In this document: in pieces, positions 27,014 through 36,631 of the stretch
How the letters are laid out: each line of letters begins with the position of its first letter
Position numbering within the stretch: position 1 is the first letter of the stretch
Assembly (NCBI GenBank): GCA_028284485.1
Contig: JANQRQ010000011.1
Location: 86,284 to 150,283 of the forward strand
Direction: 5' to 3'
DNA from: Planctomycetaceae bacterium
Lineage (GTDB): Bacteria > Planctomycetota > Planctomycetia > Planctomycetales > Planctomycetaceae
DNA: 64,000 nucleotides
Program-made: the position numbers and the translations under genes
Notes under the pieces: model-generated
What the model was told of the DNA's origin: nothing
What the model saw: only the letters and a program-made list of their open reading frames with translations
Databases searched by the model: none

Positions 27014-27967
27014 TTACGACAGAAAATCTTCATAAACAAAGCTAATGACAAACGGTCCCAGGATGATCAACACGGTCGAGGCCATTACCAAAATGGCCGG
27101 CAACAGCATTTTTACGCCGGCTTCACCCGCGATGGTTTCGGCCCGCTGTGTGCGTTTGACCCGCAAAACGTCGGCTTGCGTACGGAACAGTCGGGCCAAC
27201 GGTGTTCCCAGGTTTTCCCCCTGTACAATCGAGCCGATAATACTCGTGATTTCATCATCCTGTAATCGATCGCGCATACCTTCCAGAGCCGCAGTGCGGC
27301 TTTTTCCCATGCTGATTTCTCCGAGCACGCGACCGAATTCGGCACCTACGGGGTGATCGCGAAACTCCTCGACGGCTTCTTGCAGCGCCTGAATAAAAGT
27401 CGACCCCGCTTCCATCAGAAGTGTGAGAAGGTCGAGAAGAAACGGCATGCGGCGTTTGATTTCAAACAGACGGCGTTCCGCCTGGCGAGACAGCCCGAGC
27501 CGTAGGCCGTAAACCGTCAAAACCGTTGCCAAAACGGCAATGAGAATCCCGGCTGGGCCCATCATGTCCAGCCCGATGTACAAGTAAAATGGTGAGGCGA
27601 AGATCGCCATTAACTCAAACCGGGCCAAGTATTCCGGCGCCGTCCAGAATCTCGGTAGGCCGGCCGCGTGAATCTCCTGTTCGATTTTGGGGAGTTCATC
27701 GGCGAACAATCGTTCGTTCATTAAAGCCAGGGACTGAATAACCGGTTGGAACAATCGATAAAGGATACTGCGCTGACGCAGCTCGTTGATGCGGTTGACG
27801 TCGTATCGCCACTCGTTATCTTGCTCTAAATCCTCGGTATGCAGCGCGTTGACGAGCGTCAGTATCAACAGGGCCATTCCCCCGCCGACGCAGAAGCTTG
27901 CCAGAATCGGAAGCCAAAGCTCCACTGAGGAACTATTAGGCGGCGTTTGAGCAAGAATCGGAATCAT
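27014..27967 (-). CDS. tadC: TadC-like inner-membrane platform protein
   Basis: 317 residues from the ATG at 27967; a TTG start at 28045 would add 26 residues of low hydrophobicity. The type II secretion F domain lies in the middle to C-terminal half (RMPFLLDLLTLLMEAGSTFIQALQEAVEEF, then MGKSRTAALEGMRDRLQDDEITSIIGSIVQGENLGTPLARLFRTQAD). It is flanked by membrane segments at the N-terminus, centre and C-terminus (LLPAILVMASTVLIILGPFVISFVY). It forms the platform with TadB on which the ATPase acts. It follows tadB by 90 bases. Confidence 0.9.
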   Translation of the reverse strand: MIPILAQTPPNSSSVELWLPILASFCVGGGMALLILTLVNALHTEDLEQDNEWRYDVNRINELRQRSILYRLFQPVIQSLALMNERLFADELPKIEQEIHAAGLPRFWTAPEYLARFELMAIFASPFYLYIGLDMMGPAGILIAVLATVLTVYGLRLGLSRQAERRLFEIKRRMPFLLDLLTLLMEAGSTFIQALQEAVEEFRDHPVGAEFGRVLGEISMGKSRTAALEGMRDRLQDDEITSIIGSIVQGENLGTPLARLFRTQADVLRVKRTQRAETIAGEAGVKMLLPAILVMASTVLIILGPFVISFVYEDFLS

Positions 27968-28057
27968 CAAGATTGTCTCAGAAGAGTCGAGGAACGAATT
28001 CGCATTGTTCCGGAATCGAAAGGAATGTTTCTTCGGTGGTGGCAAGTCCTGTATTCA

Positions 28058-28903
28058 TCAAATCAACGGATTCAGAATCTTTCGGGCCCATAGATAGGCC
28101 ACCAAATTGAGTATCAACGAAATCCCCAAAATGATCTGGCCGAGGACCTCTGTAAAGAGCCGCTCGGTATTTACCGGGTCAATTAAGAAGTAATACATCA
28201 TCAAGATCGCGAAGGGTGCCAAAGCCATATAAAAAGCCGACGACCGGGCCTGGGCCGTTTCCGATTGGATTTTGCGTTCTAGTCGCTGCAATTCGCGGAC
28301 CGAATGTGCGATTCGTTCGACGGTTTCGTTGAGGCGTCCGCCGCTTTCTCGACTGGCTTCCATTGCGGCGGCAAATAGAGCGAAATTCTCACTGCGTAAC
28401 CGCACTTTTGCTTCGATAAGGCAGCGATCGAGCGGCTTGCCCAATTGATATTCTCCCACGATTTGCTGGAATTCCTGACAAATGGGTGGCGGACTTTGTT
28501 GTGCGAGAATCTCCAAGGCCTGCCCTAAAGACAGGCCCGCTTTAATCGCATTGGACAGCGACACCATCGCGTCGGCCAGTTGATCTTCAATCTGCAGTCG
28601 TCGATTCTCTGCCAATTGACGAACGCGGTACCAGGGCAAGCAAACGAGCAACATCGCCACGAGGACGCCTAAGATTGGTGCGCGTCCTACGACGGCAATC
28701 AGCAAAAGTACGATCGCAACAGCGACCAGCCAAGCGACGAGGTATTTGCGTAAGTTTTTTGTACCGACGCGCAATCGGCGTAGCTTGTCGCGGAGGTCGG
28801 TTTCCACAAAACCGAACGCTTCGGCAAGGTAATCGGAGGCGGCGTAGGACATGAGACCCGCCGCACAACCGGTTAGGGATATTCCCAGGACATATTCGAA
28901 CAT
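28058..28903 (-). CDS. tadB: TadB-like inner-membrane platform protein
   Basis: 281 residues with membrane segments near the N-terminus (two close together, about 53-90) and two near the C-terminus. The T2SSF domain lies between them ([28 protein letters not shown] ... [32 protein letters not shown]). It is paired with tadC as in other Tad loci, and starts 17 bases after the ATPase stop, which supports one transcript. Confidence 0.92.
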   Translation of the reverse strand: MFEYVLGISLTGCAAGLMSYAASDYLAEAFGFVETDLRDKLRRLRVGTKNLRKYLVAWLVAVAIVLLLIAVVGRAPILGVLVAMLLVCLPWYRVRQLAENRRLQIEDQLADAMVSLSNAIKAGLSLGQALEILAQQSPPPICQEFQQIVGEYQLGKPLDRCLIEAKVRLRSENFALFAAAMEASRESGGRLNETVERIAHSVRELQRLERKIQSETAQARSSAFYMALAPFAILMMYYFLIDPVNTERLFTEVLGQIILGISLILNLVAYLWARKILNPLI

Positions 28904-28920
28904 TTGTTGGAGTTTTTCGC

Positions 28921-30801
28921 TCAGCCGTATAAGAACTCGAGCTTCAGCAGTTTTTTCTCGGTCAAGGAATCAATAAATGTCGGTAAGTACCCGGTCGGCA
29001 ACAGCGTGTTTCCCCCGCGGAGGTTGAACAAATCCGTCACGATGACTTCACCCCGCTCCTGGTTGAAACCTGCCACTTCCGAGATTTGCGTGACCATCCG
29101 TTTTCCGCCGGGCATCCGGCTGATTTGCACGACGATATCCAGCGCGGAAGAGATTTGTCGCTGGATGGAAACCACGGGCAAATCGACAGCCATCAAAACG
29201 AGGACCTCCAGTCGTTTTAAGACGTCGTCGGTATTGTTAGCGTGCACGGTCGTCATCGACCCGTCATGCCCCGTATTCATTGCCTGCAGCATATCGAGTG
29301 CTTCGGCGCCGCGACATTCGCCGACGATGATTCGATCGGGGCGCATACGCAGGGCGTTCTTGACAAGATCGCGAATGGTATATTCGCCGGCACCCTCGAC
29401 GTTCGGTGGTTTGCTTTCCAAGGGAACGACGTGATCTTGGTGCAACTGCAGTTCGGTCGTATCTTCGATCGTGACGATGCGTTCCTTCGGTGGGACAAAT
29501 CCGGAAAGGACGTTCAGCATCGTTGTTTTGCCCGTGCCCGTTCCACCACTGACCAGGACATTTCGGCGGTCGACGACGCAAGCCCGCAGAAACATGGCGG
29601 CAGCAGAACTGATGCTGCCGTTTTCGATAAGGTCCTCCATGGAAAAGCGGTGGACCGGGAATTTGCGGATCGTCAGGCAAGGCCCGCGGACTGCCAGCGG
29701 CGGGATGATCGCGTTAACTCTCGATCCGTCTGGTAATCGAGCGTCGACAAGTGGTTGGCTTTTGTCGATTCGGCGGCCGACCTGGGCGACAATGCGTTCG
29801 ATGATCGACTCGGTCACTTTGTCGGAAATAAAGCGTCGTCCGGAGAGTTCCACGACGCCATCGCGCTCGACGAAGATTTGATCGCTTTTGACGACCATGA
29901 TTTCCGTAATTGTCGGGGCTCGCAGTAAATCCTGCAAAGGGCCAAAACCAAAGGCCGTGTCTTTGAGGTCTTTTTTGAGGGTGCGCAGGATCAGGTACTT
30001 TTTCAATTCCTGATGCAAATGCGGGCGGACGAGCGGAAAGACCTCTTTGAACTCGGATTCGACCCGTTGTATGCGGGAGCTCAAATCGGGAAGTCGATCG
30101 AGCTTCAGCCGCTCAAAGATGAAATGCAATAGGTTGTGGAGTTCGCTCTCTCGTTCGGGAACCAATGTTGCGGGCACGTCGAATTCGTTGGCCGTCAATC
30201 GGGCGATCATGCTCAATTGATCTTTGTCGCTTTCGAGGATCAATTGGTTGACCGTCAGGTCACGAAGCGTCAGTCCGACGACCTCTTCCAGTAAGGCTTC
30301 GTTGCTGGCATCGAATAGCATGATTTCGCGACAAACGTCTTCGATGTTCTTTTCCAACATCAAGATGCTGTCCTGGTCGCCGAGGCGGTTCGATTCTAAC
30401 TCGTACAGGTCGAATCGTTCCAAAAGCTTGCGGTGCACTTTTAGTTCTAAATCCGACATGATCGACCGCAAATGGGCTTCCATTTCGGCACGGCTAATCG
30501 GTGCCGCTTCGTCGGACTCGAAGGTCAAGGAGAAGGGCCAAATTCGAACGGTATCGCCCGCTTCGAATTCAACGGACTCGCCTCCGACGACTTCCGCATC
30601 GCCGACGAGGCAGCTATTGAGTCCGATGTTTTCGAGATGGAGTTTTCCGTTGACCTGTTTGACAACGGCTTGATTCTTGGAGACCAACGGGCTGCGCAGC
30701 ACAATCGTGTTCGAATCGTCTCGACCGATGCGCACCTCCGGTTCATCGGTTTCGACGAGCGACCGCCGGCTGTCGTGGACTCGATTAAACCAAATTCTCA
30801 T
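28921..30801 (-). CDS. tadA: FHA-TadA/CpaF fusion: pilus or secretion ATPase
   Basis: 626 residues. The N-terminal FHA-like domain (about 1-95: [31 protein letters not shown]) precedes a full TadA/CpaF ATPase. Walker [11 protein letters not shown] lies at about 418-427, followed by the Asp-box region [16 protein letters not shown], Walker B ([16 protein letters not shown]) and the His box ([12 protein letters not shown]). Typical TadA proteins are about 420-480 residues without FHA. In the FHA part the family His is Gln, so phosphothreonine recognition is uncertain. The ATPase powers pilus assembly from the cytoplasmic face. The fusion, plus a membrane FHA protein and a kinase in the same locus, suggests control by phosphorylation. 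Confidence 0.93.
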   Translation of the reverse strand: MRIWFNRVHDSRRSLVETDEPEVRIGRDDSNTIVLRSPLVSKNQAVVKQVNGKLHLENIGLNSCLVGDAEVVGGESVEFEAGDTVRIWPFSLTFESDEAAPISRAEMEAHLRSIMSDLELKVHRKLLERFDLYELESNRLGDQDSILMLEKNIEDVCREIMLFDASNEALLEEVVGLTLRDLTVNQLILESDKDQLSMIARLTANEFDVPATLVPERESELHNLLHFIFERLKLDRLPDLSSRIQRVESEFKEVFPLVRPHLHQELKKYLILRTLKKDLKDTAFGFGPLQDLLRAPTITEIMVVKSDQIFVERDGVVELSGRRFISDKVTESIIERIVAQVGRRIDKSQPLVDARLPDGSRVNAIIPPLAVRGPCLTIRKFPVHRFSMEDLIENGSISSAAAMFLRACVVDRRNVLVSGGTGTGKTTMLNVLSGFVPPKERIVTIEDTTELQLHQDHVVPLESKPPNVEGAGEYTIRDLVKNALRMRPDRIIVGECRGAEALDMLQAMNTGHDGSMTTVHANNTDDVLKRLEVLVLMAVDLPVVSIQRQISSALDIVVQISRMPGGKRMVTQISEVAGFNQERGEVIVTDLFNLRGGNTLLPTGYLPTFIDSLTEKKLLKLEFLYG

Positions 30802-30891
30802 GGAAACTCAGACCTAAAGACGAATTGCACTTTCCGCACTCGAGCGGACATTCGTTTGATACCTTCTGGGCTCGTTCGATTTGAGGGAAAT

Positions 30892-31614
30892 CTATTCGAT
30901 CGCGGGGTGCAATAAGATTTGCACGCCGTTGAAATTCGTCATTTGCATCACTTCAGAAATGCGCTGGGCCTTGGGCTCCAATTGATCGTTTTCGATTTTC
31001 ACGCTGATGGCAATCGTATTTTCCGACCCGGCCGACAGCCCGGACGCGCGGTGGACTTCACTGCTGCCTTTCCGATTTCCCAATGCCAGGATGCGAAACG
31101 GTCCGATGATTTCTTCGGATCCCGTTTTTGGTGTCTGGCCAGGTCGACTGCCGGCAGTGATTCCGATCATGCTCGGTATACGAAAGGAAACTTCATCGCC
31201 TGGATTGACGTGTTGTGGGTTAAATGACCGGGCGTCAACCGGGAGCCACATGACACGCTCGTTTTCGCCGATCAGGTCGTTCAGTTCTTTGCTGGCCGGT
31301 GTTTTCAAATCCTGGTGCAGCAGGATTTCTCCACCTTGAAAGCTGCGTGTTGCCGGAAGGTCGATTAGCGTATCGAGGGCGTCCCATTTGACGGCGGTTT
31401 CGTCCAAACGACCCAGGTTGTCTTTGGGAATGTCAACCTTGACGAAATGTGCCTCTTTAAACCGATCGCCCAAGTTGATTTGCGCCTGCCTTTCGATTGC
31501 GACAAACGCTACTTTTTCTTTGTCGCGGGAAAGGCGGTGAATGTAGTACCAGTTGCAGACTGCACCAACGATACCGACGCAGGCGGCGATGACGACTCCC
31601 TGTATCCCTCTCAT
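30892..31614 (-). CDS. cpaB: CpaB-like pilus assembly protein
   Basis: 240 residues. An N-terminal membrane segment (about 5-22) is followed by an SAF-type domain (VEIPKDNLGRL-like, then ATRSFQGGEILLHQDLKTP) and a beta-rich C-terminal half with PVDARSFNPQHVNPGDEVSFRIP. CpaB/RcpC is a periplasmic component that works with the outer-membrane secretin in Flp pili. No secretin gene is beside it, which is unusual. AAGG lies upstream of the ATG. Confidence 0.82.
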   Translation of the reverse strand: MRGIQGVVIAACVGIVGAVCNWYYIHRLSRDKEKVAFVAIERQAQINLGDRFKEAHFVKVDIPKDNLGRLDETAVKWDALDTLIDLPATRSFQGGEILLHQDLKTPASKELNDLIGENERVMWLPVDARSFNPQHVNPGDEVSFRIPSMIGITAGSRPGQTPKTGSEEIIGPFRILALGNRKGSSEVHRASGLSAGSENTIAISVKIENDQLEPKAQRISEVMQMTNFNGVQILLHPAIE

Positions 31615-31804
31615 AGATGACCTTAGCGCTGAATCTGAAATTGATTGCCGAACTTAATTGCGGAACCGATCGTGCGGCGCTCCCCCTCCAATGCGTTCTC
31701 ATTGGCATTCCGGATGAGACCTTTCATAGGCTGATCGATCGCTGTGCGTTCGTGTGTGATGCACATGGTTCATTATGACGAATTGACCGGCGCGCAGACG
31801 ACGC

Positions 31805-32767
31805 TTAATTTGAAGAATAAATGTGAATTATGCCGGTTGGCGATGACTGCGGATTTTCATGAATCTGCAGGTATGCGCTGCCATGAGGTTCTTGTCGGTT
31901 GTCGCGACACTCCAAAACATAGGCTTCTGTGCCGACTCGATCGTTGGAATGCACTTCCCAGCCCTGTTCGGTAAACCACGTCCGAAAGGCATTTACGCCA
32001 TCGGCGGTTTTTCCGTCCCAGCGAAAGACGGAGAAGTGACCACCTTGTCGATTCGCAATCGAAACGACAGTTTGACATTTGTCGGGCAGCGGGGACGCCA
32101 TACCCCATTCTGGAATCGGTGTGTCCGCAGCCGCGGGTTGAAGAATGTAAAGTGTCCATTTCTCGTTGCCCGATGGACATGCCATGCCACAGCAAATCAC
32201 ACGTGCGTCGAGTGTTCGCCCCGTTTCTCCCGTTTTTTGTTTGACTCCAATAACCATCGCAAGCGGGTGTTCGATTTGAAACAACTGACCGCCGCCGGGA
32301 TGTTCGTCGATGGGAGAGATTCCGTCCAATTGGTCGAGCAATCGAATCTCAGCCGGTTCGGCATCGAACCGCGGATAATCGGTCGAGTTCAAAATGCGGC
32401 GGCATTCGTTACGTAACGATTCCTGAGCGGAATCTGGAGTGCCGGTGATCTCTTGCCTGAGAATGGTTGTCGGCATTTTGCCAAAAGAGAGCAGTAATGG
32501 TTCGTTGGATTGGGCAAAGTCCAAAAATACCGGTGTCGCTGGCGGGCCCATCGGAGTGCCGGCACCGGTGGGTGTCTCAACGGACCACCACTCGGCAAGT
32601 TGATTTCCGACAGTTAGCAGTCCGATGGCCGCGATCCCGATCGCCACAAGATCGAGCGTGCGGCGGCGCACGCGTTGCGAAAGGCGACCCAAGCCGATTG
32701 GTTTCTCGGCATGTTCGCTCGACTTAATCGCTGGTGATTCGTCAGTATTGCTTTTCGCCGCCGACAT
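31805..32767 (-). CDS. Unknown bitopic membrane protein of the Tad-like locus
   Basis: 320 residues, family not recognised. There is a polar N-terminus of about 38 residues, one membrane segment (about 39-57, LVAIGIAAIGLLTVGNQ) and a periplasmic part with two halves. The second half contains four Cys (CCGMAC and two singletons) and repeated WTLYILQP/FSVFRWDG-like strands. It lies between cpaB and the first TadE-like gene in the same orientation, with 28 bases to the upstream gene, so it is likely part of the machine. A pilotin or periplasmic adaptor would fit the position, but nothing in the sequence proves it. Confidence 0.75.
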   Translation of the reverse strand: MSAAKSNTDESPAIKSSEHAEKPIGLGRLSQRVRRRTLDLVAIGIAAIGLLTVGNQLAEWWSVETPTGAGTPMGPPATPVFLDFAQSNEPLLLSFGKMPTTILRQEITGTPDSAQESLRNECRRILNSTDYPRFDAEPAEIRLLDQLDGISPIDEHPGGGQLFQIEHPLAMVIGVKQKTGETGRTLDARVICCGMACPSGNEKWTLYILQPAAADTPIPEWGMASPLPDKCQTVVSIANRQGGHFSVFRWDGKTADGVNAFRTWFTEQGWEVHSNDRVGTEAYVLECRDNRQEPHGSAYLQIHENPQSSPTGIIHIYSSN

Positions 32768-32795
32768 GTGGTGTGCTTGTTGTGGAAGACTCGAG

Positions 32796-33809
32796 TTATT
32801 GCAGCAATTGGTTGGAAAATCGCTGCAACTGGTCGATCAGCCTTTGCAGTGTTTCGCGCTGAGTGAGCAGCTGCGCACGAGTATCAGCAGGGAGGTTCGG
32901 GTCCTGCAGCAGATTTTCGATATCACGAAGCATCGATTGGTACATGCGCAGGAAGTCGGTTGTCAGCCGCCCGGGGACTCCGGCATCCCGAAGTGATCGG
33001 CGTGGAGGTTGACGGCCTTCAATGCGTTCAATTAAGGGTTCGACGACGTCAGTTTGAAGACGGTCTAAATCGACTGTGCAAAATGCCCCGGCATTGACAC
33101 GAGGGTGATAGTCTCGATAGCGGCCATAGAACGAACGAATCTCTTCGTCTCGATCGAGGACGAATAGTGCCGGCTTATCGGGATTCTCGACAATGTTCAT
33201 GGCGGCTTGGGTGTACCGCATTGTTTCGTCCGGTAGCCATTGGCCGAGGTTGAAGTCGAATAAGAAAGGAACGCGCCGCGTCACATTCGACCGAATTCTC
33301 ATAGACCAGAACTGCCAGCGCGTCCCACCGAGGACGTCGAGTCTGCGTTCGAAATCGAATTGTCGAGGGGGAATTTCTCCGAGCATCGGGAAGCCTCGTT
33401 CGATGCCGGCCAGTCCCTGCATCGTTCCGGCAGTCATATCCATGATTTGCACGCGAATCGGGAGGCTGTGGTCGGTATCTGGTACGGTAACGCTCGGCCC
33501 TCGCACGATTTGAAATTCGGCATAGGGGTCGGTGGCGATGATGTCGGGCGGGTTACCTTGCAACCGCATTTCGGCGGACTCGGGCCATCCCAGTGGGTTC
33601 GGGTCGTTGTTGCCGGTCCCTGGTGGAATGGCCCTCCATACGGCCTGGCGCGCGTTCGTGAGTGTCCGAACCTTCCACGACGCCGCGTTGCCAAACACGA
33701 TCATCAGCCCCATGACGAACAACATGATCGGCAGGCCCAGCACCAACTCGAGCGGCGCTAATCCTGCCCGGGCTTTCGGAGTTTCAATTTGTCGTCGGCG
33801 AGACCGCAT
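32796..33809 (-). CDS. TadE-like pseudopilin
   Basis: 337 residues. The N-terminal signal resembles a Flp-type prepilin: basic leader, Gly16, then LAPLE with Glu at +5 of the predicted mature chain, then a hydrophobic stretch (LVLGLPIMLFVMGLMIVFG). It fits cleavage by the TadV-type peptidase encoded at 36632. The long globular part ends in a helical, Gln/Leu-rich tail (about 285-337). It is much longer than classical TadE (about 150-200). 22 bases separate it from the upstream TadG-like gene. Confidence 0.8.
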   Translation of the reverse strand: MRSRRRQIETPKARAGLAPLELVLGLPIMLFVMGLMIVFGNAASWKVRTLTNARQAVWRAIPPGTGNNDPNPLGWPESAEMRLQGNPPDIIATDPYAEFQIVRGPSVTVPDTDHSLPIRVQIMDMTAGTMQGLAGIERGFPMLGEIPPRQFDFERRLDVLGGTRWQFWSMRIRSNVTRRVPFLFDFNLGQWLPDETMRYTQAAMNIVENPDKPALFVLDRDEEIRSFYGRYRDYHPRVNAGAFCTVDLDRLQTDVVEPLIERIEGRQPPRRSLRDAGVPGRLTTDFLRMYQSMLRDIENLLQDPNLPADTRAQLLTQRETLQRLIDQLQRFSNQLLQ

Positions 33810-33831
33810 GACTTCGTTTTGTTTCGCTCGC

Positions 33832-35433
33832 TTAGTGAGTATTGATTTCTTGCAGGTCTTGTGTCGTGACGTTATTCAGCGGGAGTAACGGGCGTCGAAT
33901 GGGGCCTCCTTCTCGAGGCCCTGGTTGTGATTGCAAGACTTCCAAGATCATGGGGCTTGTGGCGGGAACAAGTTTCGCCGTCCAGTTTTGGTTGAAAGTG
34001 TCCCAGCGAGTCGGCCAGTTTTCTTGGGGCCAGCGTTCATCCTCGGCACGCGGATTCCACGGAGACTCTGGTGCTGGCGGTGCTGTTATGCCCGTGTCGA
34101 ATCCGAAAGTACCACCCAGATTCACATCGTCGTTTCGCCGTGGCCGATTGGCGTACCGCAGCACGCGGCGCGGACGCGGCACGAAGACCGAAACCTGAGC
34201 AAATGTGATGGCATCGCTTTCTTCGGCAATCGGGTTTTGGAATAGTCCCGGGCCGATTTCCGGAAGCCCAGCGCGATACACAACTCCCAGAAAATTGAAA
34301 TTGCGCTCCAGGTAATCGTTCACCTCGGCGTATTGGCTATTCGCCAGCATTTGGCGGATGCCTGTCCCTGACTCGGTTTCGCGGATGATCCAGGGGATAT
34401 TGGAAAGCGGGTATTCTTCGATCAGCAATTTGTCGAGTTGTGCACAAGTGGCGATACGCCACAGATTTCCAAATTGCGAAAACTTGGCCTCGGTAAAAAA
34501 CAGACGGAGTTTGCTGTCGTTCCAGCGGTTCAAGTAATGCCGGGCCCAGCGGCGGCGTTCGGCGACGCCCCTGGTCAAATAGGCCTCTGGGTCGAGAACT
34601 TGGGCATAATCGGAGTAGAGGGGCGAGGGATTAACAACCGGAAGCGTTCGCCGCTGCGGAATATATTCGTTAAAAGCCTCGGATTGTTCCTCGATGGGGT
34701 CCGCATCTTCAGCCTGCTGGCGGATACGCCACAGGACCCCTTGCTGCGGACCGCGTCCACTGCGATCGGTTGGCTCGCCTGTTGTCGTGTCAGATCGATC
34801 GCCCCCTTGGCGCAAGGCCACTTCTTCGGCTGCTTGTGCAGCGAGGCGGGGGATGGTGTGAACCAATTCGTTTTGAAACTCAGGGATGAGACGTGCTTCG
34901 AGAATATATTCAAATACCGGCAATGCCAGCTCCGAAGCGGCAGCCGTCATTTCTCCGAACGCGGTAACGGCTTCCTGCTCGAGCGGAACCTTTGCGATAA
35001 TGGCTGGTCCCAGGTCGCGGAATTTTTCAAATTCCGACATCGACAGCATTTGCCCCGCGTTCTCCCAAGCTTCCAAGATTTGGGGAGCAAATTGTTCTGC
35101 ATTGCGATCCCGTCCTTCGCGAAGGAAGGCCGTGATGGCGAACACATCGCACATCAGGTGATTGGTAAATGCAATACCGTTCATCCCGCGTGCCAAAACA
35201 ACTCCGCCGGAGTAGGCTGAGGCATCTGCGGCATTTTGCATTTTGATTTTGTCGTCGATATGTCGGCCGACGTTGACGACCATCACCAGCAGCATGGTGA
35301 ACATCAATAACGCAAAGACCGTTACGATACTCATCGTTCCACGCTGGTCGCGGTGCAGGGATAGCACAAAGCCTTTGATCGCTCGCAGGATTAAGCCGCT
35401 GCGCTGTCGTTTGTGATGGTTGTGGTTGTTCAT
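33832..35433 (-). CDS. TadG-like pilus-associated protein
   Basis: 533 residues from the ATG at 35433; a TTG two codons earlier is also possible. A basic N-terminus ends in DQRG, followed by a hydrophobic segment (about 36-57, TVFALLMFTMLLVMVVNVGR) and KIKMQNAADASAYSGGVVLARGMN, the pattern of Tad-associated TadG proteins (normally ...QNAADAAAL...). There is no Glu at +5 after the Gly, so it may stay membrane-anchored. The remaining ~450 residues have no recognised domain and no obvious von Willebrand factor motif. Confidence 0.8.
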   Translation of the reverse strand: MNNHNHHKRQRSGLILRAIKGFVLSLHRDQRGTMSIVTVFALLMFTMLLVMVVNVGRHIDDKIKMQNAADASAYSGGVVLARGMNGIAFTNHLMCDVFAITAFLREGRDRNAEQFAPQILEAWENAGQMLSMSEFEKFRDLGPAIIAKVPLEQEAVTAFGEMTAAASELALPVFEYILEARLIPEFQNELVHTIPRLAAQAAEEVALRQGGDRSDTTTGEPTDRSGRGPQQGVLWRIRQQAEDADPIEEQSEAFNEYIPQRRTLPVVNPSPLYSDYAQVLDPEAYLTRGVAERRRWARHYLNRWNDSKLRLFFTEAKFSQFGNLWRIATCAQLDKLLIEEYPLSNIPWIIRETESGTGIRQMLANSQYAEVNDYLERNFNFLGVVYRAGLPEIGPGLFQNPIAEESDAITFAQVSVFVPRPRRVLRYANRPRRNDDVNLGGTFGFDTGITAPPAPESPWNPRAEDERWPQENWPTRWDTFNQNWTAKLVPATSPMILEVLQSQPGPREGGPIRRPLLPLNNVTTQDLQEINTH

Positions 35434-35484
35434 AGACAAATACGACTCATCGCTATTGGCGTTCTGCCAAGACCAACGTACTTC

Positions 35485-36564
35485 CTACTCAAAGCCTGAC
35501 GGCAGTGTGCGTGACTGCAGGTATGGTACGACTGATTTGATCCCTTCCGTGGTAATTGTGGCGGAGGCACGAATATCGGTGACGTAAAGTTGACGATCGT
35601 TGCCTGTCGTTGTCGGACGGATTCGATCACGGGTTTGGTCGGGAAGGCCGTCTGCCCGCACGAGGCGAGATGACAAAAATCTGGCTGGCCCAGGGAGCAG
35701 CGCGAAATGGTGTGTGACAGTCAGCGTTAACGGGTCCTGCCAGCCGATCTCATGAGGATTCCAAGATCGAACGACCTCGCCTTCGGGTGTACGGAGCACT
35801 TCGCCATCCTCAAGTCGAACAGGGACACGAGGATTGTAAGTTGGCCCACGTAACGTATTCTTGTCGACAAATGAAATGAGCACGGTTGTGTTAAGAAAAC
35901 TATATGACAGCTTATTGGCTAGTCGTTGCGGAATGCGTTCGTTCGACCGAGACGATGGAACGGTTGCGGCGTACATTCGTTGCGTCGCATCAATCACCGG
36001 GCTAATTTGTAGTCCGTTGTCGTAATTCCAATCGTGCGACGGTGCCAGCGGAGCACAGGCCATCGCGGCGGCCGTAAATATGCGCTCGTACTTTCGTGTG
36101 CGGTCGATAAATCCGCTGGTCCCGTTATACTCCCAGACATCGTAGTCTTGAGATTCGGGCGACACGTACTGTTGGTCATATGCCAGCATGACCGGATTGT
36201 CCTCGCGGATCGGGGCGGGCAGTACATTTTCGGCTTCATCATCCATGTCAAAGTCGCCCAAAATTTGTGCAGGAATCCACACCGATGCTGATCGCGCTGC
36301 GGCGTAGGCAGCGTAATGCACGACCATCGTCGCAATCATCAGTTGGCTGATTTGGACGATAAACAGCACAATCATGATGAAGACCGGCATGGTGAGCACA
36401 AAGCTAAGAGATTGCACACCACCTTGCTGGCATTTGTGCAAACGCGCAATGCGTCGCCACTTGATCTGAGCGCCGCTTATTCGGCAAACAAGCACCAGCA
36501 GCACCAAGGCTACGGCGAGTGCCAAGATTAACGGCCAAATTGCCTCAATAAGGGCACGGTTCAA
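35485..36564 (-). CDS. TadE-like protein with two membrane segments
   Basis: 359 residues. The first hydrophobic helix is at about 9-28. A TadE-type segment follows at about 48-85 (KCQQGGVQSLSFVLTMPVFIMIVLFIVQISQ then MVVHYAAYAAARSASV, where the A-A-Y-A-A-A-R-S-A pattern is typical of TadE), and the rest is a periplasmic domain. The start is TTG with GGAGAAG about 5-7 bases upstream (CGGAGAAGTTCATTG), which supports it. It is the third pseudopilin-like gene in a row. Confidence 0.8.
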   Translation of the reverse strand: MNRALIEAIWPLILALAVALVLLVLVCRISGAQIKWRRIARLHKCQQGGVQSLSFVLTMPVFIMIVLFIVQISQLMIATMVVHYAAYAAARSASVWIPAQILGDFDMDDEAENVLPAPIREDNPVMLAYDQQYVSPESQDYDVWEYNGTSGFIDRTRKYERIFTAAAMACAPLAPSHDWNYDNGLQISPVIDATQRMYAATVPSSRSNERIPQRLANKLSYSFLNTTVLISFVDKNTLRGPTYNPRVPVRLEDGEVLRTPEGEVVRSWNPHEIGWQDPLTLTVTHHFALLPGPARFLSSRLVRADGLPDQTRDRIRPTTTGNDRQLYVTDIRASATITTEGIKSVVPYLQSRTLPSGFE

Positions 36565-36631
36565 TGAACTTCTCCGGTTGGCTTCGGCTCATACGTGAAC
36601 TTGAATCTATAGCCCTTCCCGTATTGGCGTT

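Noticed and set aside
34438..35220. 260-codon open frame on the + strand
   Set aside because: It lies fully antisense to the TadG-like gene, which has clear domain patterns. The + strand product has no domain character.
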